Assembly (NCBI GenBank): GCA_045592485.1
Contig: JAZNUS010000154.1
Span: 1-23,128 of the forward strand
DNA length: 23,128 nucleotides
Direction of reading: 5' to 3'
Source of the DNA: RGIG1828 sp045592485
GTDB taxonomy: Bacteria > Bacillota > Clostridia > UMGS1810
Both the position numbers and the translations under genes were made by a program. Shown here in pieces: positions 6,786 to 13,260 of this stretch (within the stretch, counting starts at the first letter, position 1; the number at the start of each line of letters is the position of its first letter). The notes beneath the pieces are model-generated. The model saw only the letters and a list, made by a program, of their open reading frames with translations, was not told the origin of the DNA and searched no databases.

Positions 6786-7419
6786 TTTGATAGCCGACAA
6801 AGTCAACAGGCTTTGCAGCCTCAAGCAAAAAATTGAAGAACTCAAAAAGGAAGCTGACGAAATTGAGGGCTTTTTCCTAAAGTGCGCCGAAGAGGATTTG
6901 GCAGACACCAAACTTAAAACAGCAAAATACCACGGCAAAGGACAATTAAGTGTGAGTGCAAGCTATGCCACAACTACGAGGCTGCTTTTCCCTTCTGTGC
7001 TCAAGGAGCTCTTGGGAGAGTCATTCAAGGATGTTGTAAAGGAAGAGGTGAAATACACTCTGACGGACCCTGGCAAAAGAATGCTTTCCGGCATATTCCT
7101 CAGACAGTACACCCCGACTACCGTGCAGAAGGTTATCAACGAGATAACAGAGGATTTTGACACAAGAGCAGCACTTATGAAAAAGTGTCGTGGGGCAAAA
7201 TTTGAGACGGACAAAAAGGCTTTGATGTCGATTGCCGGACTCAGCGAAAAAGATGCCGAGCACTATGCATACTTTATTTCGGAAGCGGCATGTTGGGAAC
7301 AATTTGCCAAACTCGTCAGTCTGAGCAAATACAAGGATAACATTGAGCTTGCCATTGAAAAAATTGACGCTGCTGTTGTGGCAACAGAAAATCCAAAGGT
7401 TGAAGTGAACTATGAATAA
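6772..7419 (+). CDS. Coiled-coil early protein at the Mu gam position
   Basis: The start is taken at ATG 6772, preceded by AAAGGAG and overlapping the AbrB-like gene, giving 215 residues; the open frame extends upstream but only out of frame through that gene. Residues 5-48 form a charged coiled coil (VNRLCSLKQKIEELKKEADE). The rest is mixed alpha/beta with LTDPGKRMLSGIF and a helical C-terminal part. No family recognised. Mu carries Gam, a coiled-coil DNA-end-binding nuclease inhibitor, between B and gemA, and this gene takes the same slot, so a role in DNA protection or replication is possible, but I see no clear Gam sequence signature. Confidence 0.65.
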   Translation: MKQSDLIADKVNRLCSLKQKIEELKKEADEIEGFFLKCAEEDLADTKLKTAKYHGKGQLSVSASYATTTRLLFPSVLKELLGESFKDVVKEEVKYTLTDPGKRMLSGIFLRQYTPTTVQKVINEITEDFDTRAALMKKCRGAKFETDKKALMSIAGLSEKDAEHYAYFISEAACWEQFAKLVSLSKYKDNIELAIEKIDAAVVATENPKVEVNYE

Positions 7420-7837
7420 CACTGACTACACAAAGGCCATATATGCTACGGCAAATAAGCTCGGTCTTTGTGACAGGCTCTCACCAAAGGAAGATGAGCT
7501 GCATAGTATTGTGTTCAGACTGACAAGCAAAGGATCAGTGACTAAGCTTACGGAGTTTGAGGCAAAAAAGGTGCTTCGAGAGCTCGACAAACTAAGGACG
7601 GATAAGATATCCCTTGCACAACACAAAAAAGCATGGGCACTTTTTTATCACCTGAAAGAACTCTCTCCCGGATCAGCATCGGACGGAGAGCGGATGGCAG
7701 GGATTGTACTAAAAGTATGCGGCAAAAGGGTGAAGCCTGCAAAGCCATTAAAATATCTTGATTGCTCTGAAGCTGAAAAGGTGATTGAGACCATAAAGCG
7801 ATACATAAGGTCTTGCGAAAATAAAAACAAGAGGTGA
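7412..7837 (+). CDS. gemA: GemA-like regulator (DUF1018)
   Basis: A 141-residue protein with the DUF1018/GemA pattern: an N-terminal helix with KAIYATANKLGL, a central SKGSVTKLTEFEAKKVLRELDKL, an aromatic QHKKAWALFYHLKELSP segment, and C-terminal YLDCSEAEKVIETIKRYI. Mu GemA (gp16) affects host gene expression and DNA supercoiling and is encoded near Mor, as here. Its start overlaps the previous stop by 8 nt and its stop lies 5 nt before the Mor start, so it is part of the early operon. Note that in Mu the gemA and mor frames overlap, a similar tight arrangement. Confidence 0.8.
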   Translation: MNNTDYTKAIYATANKLGLCDRLSPKEDELHSIVFRLTSKGSVTKLTEFEAKKVLRELDKLRTDKISLAQHKKAWALFYHLKELSPGSASDGERMAGIVLKVCGKRVKPAKPLKYLDCSEAEKVIETIKRYIRSCENKNKR

Positions 7838-7842
7838 TGCAT

Positions 7843-8175
7843 ATGAAACCGGAAGATATCATCATCGAAGATTTGCCGGAAGTATATCAGCATTTGAGTG
7901 CACTTGTGGGAGTGGAAAATATGCTCATAATTGCCAAAGCGTTTGGTGGCGGAGAAAGCATATATTTTCCAAAGCTTGAAGCAATACACCGCCCTGCGCG
8001 TGACAAACAGATTATTGAGGAATTTAATGGCTACAATTTTAAGCAGCTTGCCAAAAAGCACGGTCTTTCAGAAGTGCGTGTGCGCTCCATCGTCAAGGAT
8101 TATGTTGATTTTGAACGCAACAAACCTGCTCCCGGTCAGATAACTGTGTTTGATATATTGGAAAACGGATATTAA
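7843..8175 (+). CDS. mor: Mor/C-family transcription activator
   Basis: A 110-residue protein of the Mor/C family, which activates middle or late phage promoters that lack a good -35 element. Hallmarks are the dimerisation part (DLPEVYQHLSALVGVENMLIIAKAFGGGESIYFPK, split over residues 10-44) and the C-terminal helix-turn-helix (FNGYNFKQLAKKHGLSEVRVRSIVKDY, residues 61-87). ATG 7843 is selected with AGAGG 8 nt upstream; GTG 7834 and ATG 7837 overlap that site. It is the last early gene, followed by a hairpin and a probable target promoter (8224-8269). Only one Mor/C protein is seen in the window, so it may do the jobs of both Mor and C. Confidence 0.88.
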   Translation: MKPEDIIIEDLPEVYQHLSALVGVENMLIIAKAFGGGESIYFPKLEAIHRPARDKQIIEEFNGYNFKQLAKKHGLSEVRVRSIVKDYVDFERNKPAPGQITVFDILENGY

Positions 8176-8178
8176 TTT

Positions 8179-8221
8179 AAAGGGTTTTGAAATCGGTTTA
8201 AAATCGGTTTTAAAACCCTTT
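8179..8221 (+). terminator. Hairpin ending the early operon
   Basis: AAAGGGTTTT (8179-8188) and AAAACCCTTT (8212-8221) form a perfect 10-bp stem that starts 3 nt after the mor stop and runs into TTTTATTG. The 23-nt loop holds a near-direct repeat (AAATCGGTTT twice). The tail is only moderately U-rich and the loop long, so termination may be partial. Confidence 0.55.
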
Positions 8222-8223
8222 TA

Positions 8224-8269
8224 TTGTGTTTCACAAAAACATTTTAATATTTTGCTTTATATATATAAT
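8224..8269 (+). promoter_or_regulatory. Probable Mor-dependent middle promoter
   Basis: TATAAT at 8264-8269 has no recognisable -35 hexamer 17 nt upstream (the region is ATTTTAA-like). A dyad TTGTG-TTT-CACAA (8224-8236) is centred about 46 bp before the predicted start near 8276. Mu Mor binds a dyad centred close to -43.5 at a promoter lacking a -35 box, so the geometry fits well. Assignment of the dyad to Mor is inference. Confidence 0.5.
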
Positions 8270-8308
8270 GGTAAAATCAAAGCAAGAATTACGCAAGGAG
8301 TTGAATTT

Positions 8309-8662
8309 ATGGTTGAAAATATTGTACAGGCTGTGGTTATATCGGTTATATGCTTAGTTATCACTACATTGGTTGGAATTATCGGATATTTTCTGAAACA
8401 GACGATGGCACGAGTTGATGCCAATGAAAAAGATGTTGCGGATATCAGGGAAAATTACGAGCCTGCAAAAGCGCATGAAAAAGACGCGGAAGCCTTTAAT
8501 AAAAAACTTGATGACATTGAAAAAGAGGTAAAAAGCTTTAAGGACACATATCTGGAAAAAGAGGACTTTATCAGAAACATGGCAGAGATAAATCACAAAT
8601 TTGACAGAATGGACGACAAGCTCGACAGAGTTATAGCGCTGCTCAACAGGGAGGGGAAATAA
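8309..8662 (+). CDS. Membrane-anchored coiled-coil protein (Mu gp25/DUF2730-like)
   Basis: Translation is taken from ATG 8309 (AAGGAG 8 nt upstream), giving 117 residues; the open frame extends upstream through the promoter region without a ribosome site. One N-terminal membrane helix (about residues 5-30, VVISVICLVITTLVGIIGYF) is followed by a long charged coiled coil (34-115). Architecture, size and place, directly before gp26- and gp27-like genes, match the DUF2730 protein of Mu-like phages, whose role is unknown. A spanin-like or holin-associated role is an alternative reading of the architecture. Confidence 0.65.
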   Translation: MVENIVQAVVISVICLVITTLVGIIGYFLKQTMARVDANEKDVADIRENYEPAKAHEKDAEAFNKKLDDIEKEVKSFKDTYLEKEDFIRNMAEINHKFDRMDDKLDRVIALLNREGK

Positions 8663-8995
8663 ATGGACAGGGAAACACTTTTGAAAAAAGCATCATCGGT
8701 ATCATTCAAAAAAACAAACGGATTAGTTCTCAGAACAATCAATATTCTCAGAGAGAAATACAACAAGCTAGATGTTGTTCAGGAAATCCTGGAAGACTCT
8801 GGAACAGATGTTAGCTCTTTTGTTGACTCGGTGAATTTTTTGAGCATGGAGGGATATATTCAGCTTCGTACCATTGACGGACACGCAACCGTAGACATTG
8901 CAGATGCTTCGTACAAGGATTGTGAAGCAAAGGTCACCGGCAAGGGTGTGAGACTTCTTGCAGGTGGCATAAATGACGATATGATTGAGGTGTGA
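8663..8995 (+). CDS. Mu gp26-like winged-helix protein
   Basis: A 110-residue protein starting right after the previous stop, with GGGAGGGG as ribosome site. Predicted helices (GLVLRTINILREKYNKLDVVQEILEDSG), a second helical pair (VDSVNFLSMEGYIQLRTI) and the C-terminal pattern VTGKGVRLLAGGINDDMIEV resemble the small winged-helix protein encoded between gp25 and gp27 in Mu-like phages (annotated in some genomes as the VpaChn25_0724 family). Its function is not established; DNA binding related to packaging is plausible from its neighbours. Confidence 0.6.
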   Translation: MDRETLLKKASSVSFKKTNGLVLRTINILREKYNKLDVVQEILEDSGTDVSSFVDSVNFLSMEGYIQLRTIDGHATVDIADASYKDCEAKVTGKGVRLLAGGINDDMIEV

Positions 8996-8998
8996 GCT

Positions 8999-9553
8999 GT
9001 GGGAAAGAAAAACCGAAAATGCTCAAAAATAGACCGCATGCCTTTAAAGGTTAAGGATGCGGTAGAGCAAATGATGTTGAACCCCACAATCACCTACCGT
9101 GAGATTGTGGAGTACATAAAAAAGCGAGGGTATGAAATATCTTTATCATCAGTTCAGAGACACGCAGCCAATCTTAATGAGTCAGCCTCCACTCTCAGAA
9201 TGGCTCAGGAAAATTTCAGAGTCATAATGGAAGAGATTGACAAATATCCAAATTTGGACACTACCGAGGGCATCATCAGACTGCTTTCAAACTACACAAT
9301 GGAAGCAATTAATTCAACACCGGAAGAAAAATGGAAAGACCTCGACCCCATCAAGCTGATGCAACAGGCAACGGCATTAACCAGAGCTGCAGCATATAAG
9401 TCAAAAATTGATGTGGAAACTCAGACAAGTCTTGACCGCGGATTTGAATATGTGAGAGACATGATATTTGAAACAATGCGCTCGGAGAACCCGAGGCTGT
9501 ATGAGCAGGTTAACAAATTCATCGACAAAAAGCAAAGGGAGCTGAAAGAATGA
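8999..9553 (+). CDS. Mu gp27-like terminase small subunit (DUF3486)
   Basis: A 184-residue protein from GTG 8999 (GAGGTG upstream). It has the DUF3486 pattern: a basic start (GKKNRKCSKIDRMPLKVKDAVEQML-type), then a helix-turn-helix (ITYREIVEYIKKRGYEISLSSVQRHA, residues about 31-57), then long helices. In Mu this product recognises DNA for headful packaging alongside the large terminase gp28. Here the large terminase is separated from it by the NusG paralog and a 443-bp leader, so the two packaging subunits fall into different transcription units. The stop overlaps the next start (ATGA). Confidence 0.75.
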   Translation: MGKKNRKCSKIDRMPLKVKDAVEQMMLNPTITYREIVEYIKKRGYEISLSSVQRHAANLNESASTLRMAQENFRVIMEEIDKYPNLDTTEGIIRLLSNYTMEAINSTPEEKWKDLDPIKLMQQATALTRAAAYKSKIDVETQTSLDRGFEYVRDMIFETMRSENPRLYEQVNKFIDKKQRELKE

Positions 9554-10002
9554 TTCACATGTATGCACTGACCGCCAACAGCGGTGAAGAGCTCAAGGCT
9601 CTGAGTCAGCTATGCAAAATCGAAGGTGTCAGAACATATCTTCCACAGATAACAATCTATGAACGCAGAGGCGGAGCATGGCACCCTAAAGAAAAAATGC
9701 TTATACCGGGTTACATCTTTGTAGAGTGCAATCTGTCACCCGAGATATATTACAAGGTGAAGAATGCGGCATATATAAGAGGTTGGATTGGCAAAGGCGA
9801 GCCGACGCCCATGAGCGAGGAAGACGCAAAATTTATCTCGTTTATGGCAAACGGCGAGGAGCCGATACCAATGCTGCAGTTTGATTCACCGTTTCTTAAA
9901 AAGACCATCATCAGAGCAATTGACAAAAGACAAAAGCGAATAAAAGCTACAATCATGGTGATGGGCAAAACACATACAGTGACATTCGGATATCTGTCGT
10001 GA
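9550..10002 (+). CDS. NusG paralog, LoaP/RfaH-type antiterminator
   Basis: A 150-residue specialised NusG paralog. Residues 3-100 form an NGN domain, the part that binds RNA polymerase, recognisable from MYALTANSGEELKA, TYLPQITIYERR and the conserved IPGYIFVEC (52-60). Residues 113-150 (SPFLKKTIIRAIDKRQKRIKATIMVMG and the following strand) match the second part of a KOW domain with a shortened first loop. Cellular NusG is longer, about 170-180 aa. ATG 9550 overlaps the previous stop and has AGGGAG 8 nt upstream. The gene is followed directly by a hairpin-rich leader and the long late operon, the setting expected for LoaP-type proteins, which bind a leader RNA hairpin and suppress downstream termination. 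Its function here is inferred. Confidence 0.85.
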   Translation: MIHMYALTANSGEELKALSQLCKIEGVRTYLPQITIYERRGGAWHPKEKMLIPGYIFVECNLSPEIYYKVKNAAYIRGWIGKGEPTPMSEEDAKFISFMANGEEPIPMLQFDSPFLKKTIIRAIDKRQKRIKATIMVMGKTHTVTFGYLS

Positions 10003-10019
10003 GATCTCTGACGACAGAT
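9992..10019 (+). promoter_or_regulatory. RNA hairpin over the NusG-paralog stop codon
   Basis: ATCTGTCGT (9992-10000) and ACGACAGAT (10011-10019) form a perfect 9-bp stem with a 10-nt loop containing GAGATCTC. The stop codon (10000-10002) is at the top of the left arm. No U-tract follows, so it is not an intrinsic terminator; it is a candidate recognition element for the NusG paralog or an mRNA stability element. Confidence 0.6.
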
Positions 10020-10227
10020 GCGCAATTCAAAATCTTTTGCATTAACTTTGGATTGATTCGTCTCCAAAGAGAGGGCAAGGATACATAAAATTAAAGCCGG
10101 TTTTTAAAAGTTTTAAAATTTTTAAAAACCTGAATGGCGAAGCACACCCTTTTTTGTTTACTCCGGGGTTCGGATCAGTAGGCAAGAAAGTACAAAAAAC
10201 ACATTTTTTAATAAATATTCAAAAATT

Positions 10228-10255
10228 ACGGTGTCGGGTTTGGTTCTGACACCGT
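10228..10255 (+). promoter_or_regulatory. Leader hairpin ACGGTGTC/GACACCGT
   Basis: A perfect 8-bp GC-containing stem with a 12-nt loop, standing out from a strongly AT-rich background. It lies 14 nt before the terminator-like pair at 10269-10314 and could be the upstream arm of an antitermination signal. No U-tract follows directly. Confidence 0.55.
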
Positions 10256-10268
10256 TAAAAAACATTAA

Positions 10269-10314
10269 AATGCCATTAAAGTTTTTTAAAAGAATTTTTT
10301 GGGCATTCTTTTTT
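10269..10314 (+). terminator. Possible leader terminator with alternative pairings
   Basis: AATGCC (10269-10274) can pair with GGCATT (10302-10307), followed by CTTTTTT; alternatively AAAAGAAT (10288-10295) pairs perfectly with ATTCTTTT (10305-10312). The two right arms overlap, so the structures exclude each other, as in attenuators. Both stems are weak, and termination activity is uncertain. Confidence 0.4.
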
Positions 10315-10381
10315 GTTTGAAGAAAAAACAAGGCTTAAAATGGTGATTTTGAGGTTTGTTTCAAAGACAAATTGCATAAAC

Positions 10382-10403
10382 GGAACGACATGAAGGTCGT
10401 TCC
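10382..10403 (+). repeat. Palindromic repeat hairpin GGAACGAC/GTCGTTCC
   Basis: A perfect 8-bp stem with a 6-nt loop (ATGAAG), followed by CTACG. The sequence resembles short palindromic intergenic repeats I recall from clostridial genomes. It lies 42 nt upstream of the terminase start in the late leader, so it would be present in the late mRNA. Confidence 0.5.
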
Positions 10404-10445
10404 CTACGAAAAAACAATAAAATCATATCGAAAGGAGGTATAATC

Positions 10446-11897
10446 TTGATAAATTTTAAAAGAAACAGCATAAAAAACCTTGCAAGTGCATTTTCAAAAA
10501 AGAATACGGTCACAATTGAAAAAGATTATGCCTCTGAATTTGCATCATATTTCGGCGCAAAGCCCAAAAGGAATTTTGGCTCAGGTGATGATGAGTTCAA
10601 TCACTATGGCAAGCTTGATGATATTCTGAGAGCTGTGAAAAGTAATACGGATTATCACGATGTATTCACACCAAAGCAGAAAGAAACAATCAACATGTTC
10701 CGCGATGGGAAATTCAAGCGACTCAACATTCTTGACGGCTCAGTACGAAGCGGCAAAACATACATATCTCTTGTTTTGTGGGCTTTGATGATATCTACCA
10801 GAGACTACGACGAACGCTTCATCATGGTTGGAAGAACAATCACCACTCTCAAGCGTAACTGCTTAGAACTACTGCAGGAGCTTGTGGGTGATGCAAACTT
10901 TTCGTATTCCACATCACGCAAAGAGGCCGAGCTCTTTGGCAGAAAGATATATCTTGAAGGTGCAGACAATGTGCTCTCGGAAGATAAAATTCGTGGCATG
11001 ACACTTGCCGGAGCATATTGCGACGAAATAACGCTGCTTGATGAAAATTTTTTCCGTATGCTGCTCTCGCGTCTTTCTGTAGAGGGAGCATTCCTGCTCG
11101 GAACGACCAACCCCGACAGGCCGACTCACTGGCTGATGCGCGACTACATCAAGCGAAGCGAAGAGCTTGATCTGCTCACAATCAAATATCTGATTGACGA
11201 CAACACATTCCTCCCTCCGGATTACATTGAAAAAATCAAAAAAGAATATGTGGGGGTGTTTTATGAGAGGTTTATCCTGGGCAGATGGAAGGCTGCAGAC
11301 GGTGTGGTATATCCTCTCTTTGCAAACGACCCCGAGAAGTTTATAAAAGACTCCATCGACCCCGAAATAATCCAATATGCCACAATCGGCGTTGACTTTG
11401 GCGGCAACGGCTCAGCTCACGCATTTATCCTCAACGGATTTACAAAAGGGTTTCGTGAGGTTATCACAATTGATGAATTTTATCTCAAAAAAGAAATCTC
11501 CCCCAAGGAGCTTGAGAGCGAATTTGTCAAGTTTGTGCAAAAGGCAAAGAGCAACTTCAGAGTGTATGAGGTGTATTGCGACAGCGCAGAATCAACTCTG
11601 ATTAAGGGACTTGAAGCTGCAGCTGTAAAAGCAAAGCTTGGTGTGTCGGTGATGAAAGCGAAAAAAGGACCTATAATTAACCGAATAAGATTCTATAACA
11701 TGCTGATGAGCAAAGGAAAGTATTATGTGCTCAGGGGTTGCGAGAATCTGATTGCAGCATATAAGGATGCAGAGTGGAATTCCAAATCGAAGGACAAAGA
11801 TGAAAGGCTTGATGATGGCACATTCAATATTGACAGCTTAGATGCCTGCGAATATTCCACCGAACCCTATATGGATGAAATGATTGAAAGAATTTGA
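10446..11897 (+). CDS. terL: Terminase large subunit (PBSX-type)
   Basis: A 483-residue packaging motor, the usual size. Residues 98-105 (GSVRSGKT) are the Walker A, with YCDEIT (191-196, D193/E194) as Walker B and catalytic Glu; an arginine-rich stretch and a TTNPDRP coupling motif near 220 follow. The C-terminal nuclease has IGVDFGG (D317), VYCDSAE (D379) and a late DSLDA acid cluster. The best start is TTG 10446, which lies 7 nt after AAAGGAGG; no in-frame ATG is comparably placed. It resembles the PBSX/Terminase_3 group rather than Mu gp28, marking the switch from Mu-like to siphophage-like genes. Confidence 0.92.
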   Translation: MINFKRNSIKNLASAFSKKNTVTIEKDYASEFASYFGAKPKRNFGSGDDEFNHYGKLDDILRAVKSNTDYHDVFTPKQKETINMFRDGKFKRLNILDGSVRSGKTYISLVLWALMISTRDYDERFIMVGRTITTLKRNCLELLQELVGDANFSYSTSRKEAELFGRKIYLEGADNVLSEDKIRGMTLAGAYCDEITLLDENFFRMLLSRLSVEGAFLLGTTNPDRPTHWLMRDYIKRSEELDLLTIKYLIDDNTFLPPDYIEKIKKEYVGVFYERFILGRWKAADGVVYPLFANDPEKFIKDSIDPEIIQYATIGVDFGGNGSAHAFILNGFTKGFREVITIDEFYLKKEISPKELESEFVKFVQKAKSNFRVYEVYCDSAESTLIKGLEAAAVKAKLGVSVMKAKKGPIINRIRFYNMLMSKGKYYVLRGCENLIAAYKDAEWNSKSKDKDERLDDGTFNIDSLDACEYSTEPYMDEMIERI

Positions 11898-11907
11898 GGT
11901 GACGGCA

Positions 11908-13254
11908 ATGATAAATCAGATACTCTCAAAGCTCGGCTATAGCTGCGACACTTCGATGCAGGAGCATATGCAGGTGTGGCAAAGCTGGTATGAGGGCTAT
12001 GTTGAAAAATTCCACAAATACAAAGTATACAACGGCAAGGCATTTATCACCAGAGTACGCGACTCTTTGCGCATGCCGAAGCGCGTGTGTGAGGACTGGG
12101 CAGATATGCTGCTCAACGAAAAGGTTGTTATCAATGTAGGTGACGACACAATAAACAAAAGGCTCAGGCAGGTTCTGACCGCCAATGATTTTTATGTGCA
12201 GGGCAATCAGCTTATTGAAAAAGCATTTGCTCTGGGAACTGCGGCATTGGTTGAATATGCCGATGCAAAAGGCAACCCGGTCATTGATTACATAACAGGT
12301 GATATGATATATCCGATTTCGTGGTCTGGTACCCGAATCACAGAGTGTGCCTTTGGAAGCGAAAAGACGGTGAACGGTGTGGAAACATATTATATCAATA
12401 TACACACCAAAAACAAGTTTGGTAATTATGTGATACAAAATCGTCTGTTCAAAAAGACAGACGGCACCGAGCTTGATATGCCGGGAGTTGTGGAGGGCAT
12501 AATCGACACAGGCTCGCCAAACAAACGATTTCAGATAATCACACCCAACATTGCAAACAACATAGAAAAGCAAACACCCATGGGAATATCGGTGTTTGCA
12601 AATGCGGTGGCTGAAATGAAAGGCATTGACCTTGTGTATGATAGCTACATAAACGAGTTCAGACTCGGCAAAAAGAGAATACTAATTCCGGTGACCGCCC
12701 TGCAGACCGCGAAAGAGGAAGATGGCGTGTCAACACCTGTGTTTGATTACAATGACACAGAGTTTTATGCTCTGCCAGGCATGCCCGACGGTGAGCAGTT
12801 TATAAAAGAAATGAACATGGAGCTGAGAAGCAACGAGCACAAAGAAACTCTTGAAGTGCAGCTCAACATGTTCTCTGATGCCTGCGGTATGGGCGAAGAC
12901 CAATATCAGTTCCAAAGCTCAGGCGGCGTGAAGACTGCCAGAGAGGTAATCTCTGAAAATTCCAAGCTGTTCAGAACACTCAAAAAACATGAGATAGTGC
13001 TGAAATCGGCTCTTATTTCTTTGGTTACGGCTCTGCTTGAGATAATGAACATCAAAAATGAGCTTGATACGGTAATCGAATTTGATGACAGCATCATCGA
13101 AGACACCGACACAGAATTCAACCGCCGTCTGCAGATGGTGTCGGTTCAGGCAATGAAACCGTGGGAGCTCAGAGCATGGCAGCTTAACGAAACCGAAGAG
13201 GAAGCGAAGAAAGCTCTTGAGGGAACTGAAAGTGACGATATCTTTGAGGAGTGA
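11908..13254 (+). CDS. Portal protein
   Basis: A 448-residue portal, which forms the dodecameric ring at the head vertex for DNA entry and tail attachment. I use ATG 11908 with GAGGTG 6 nt upstream; a TTG 24 nt earlier lies inside the terminase gene. Typical features of A118/SPP1-type portals are seen: an N-terminal helical segment with WQSWYEGY, RMPKRVCEDWADMLLNEKVVI, a core MDGIS-like TPMGISVFANAVAEMKGIDLVYDSYINEF segment, and FQSSGGVKTAREVISENSKLFRTL before an acidic C-terminus. It follows the terminase by 10 nt, the standard order. Confidence 0.9.
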   Translation: MINQILSKLGYSCDTSMQEHMQVWQSWYEGYVEKFHKYKVYNGKAFITRVRDSLRMPKRVCEDWADMLLNEKVVINVGDDTINKRLRQVLTANDFYVQGNQLIEKAFALGTAALVEYADAKGNPVIDYITGDMIYPISWSGTRITECAFGSEKTVNGVETYYINIHTKNKFGNYVIQNRLFKKTDGTELDMPGVVEGIIDTGSPNKRFQIITPNIANNIEKQTPMGISVFANAVAEMKGIDLVYDSYINEFRLGKKRILIPVTALQTAKEEDGVSTPVFDYNDTEFYALPGMPDGEQFIKEMNMELRSNEHKETLEVQLNMFSDACGMGEDQYQFQSSGGVKTAREVISENSKLFRTLKKHEIVLKSALISLVTALLEIMNIKNELDTVIEFDDSIIEDTDTEFNRRLQMVSVQAMKPWELRAWQLNETEEEAKKALEGTESDDIFEE

Positions 13255-13260
13255 TAAAAC

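Larger units (their letters stand above)
10003..10445 (+). promoter_or_regulatory. Structured leader of the late operon
   Basis: This 443-bp interval has no credible gene. It holds a series of stem-loops: 10046-10069 (7 bp, CTTTGGA/TCCAAAG), 10099-10109 with 10120-10130 (11 bp, GGTTTTTAAAA/TTTTAAAAACC), 10228-10255 (8 bp), two alternative hairpins before a T-tract at 10269-10314, and 10382-10403 (8 bp). No convincing sigma-A promoter was found, so the late operon may be read from the promoter near 8264, or from an activator-dependent promoter I cannot identify. The arrangement resembles a long leader acted on by the NusG paralog encoded just upstream. A good ribosome site (GGAGG at 10434-10438) closes the leader. 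Confidence 0.55.

Noticed and set aside
6537..7419. Toxin-antitoxin pair formed by the AbrB-like protein and the next gene
   Set aside because: The neighbour is a 215-aa coiled-coil protein without toxin features, inside a conserved Mu-like replication operon.
8150..8308. N-terminal extension of the coiled-coil membrane protein upstream of 8309
   Set aside because: It would start inside mor and run through the hairpin and promoter; AAGGAG clearly marks ATG 8309.
10340..10385. TTGAGG and CATAAA as a promoter for the terminase operon
   Set aside because: The spacer would be about 20 bp and both hexamers are poor, so a sigma-A promoter cannot be supported.
11926..12573. 215-codon open frame on the minus strand within the portal gene
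   Set aside because: It is antisense to a well-supported portal gene, is rich in Cys/His/Phe without a domain pattern, and has no clear ribosome site.
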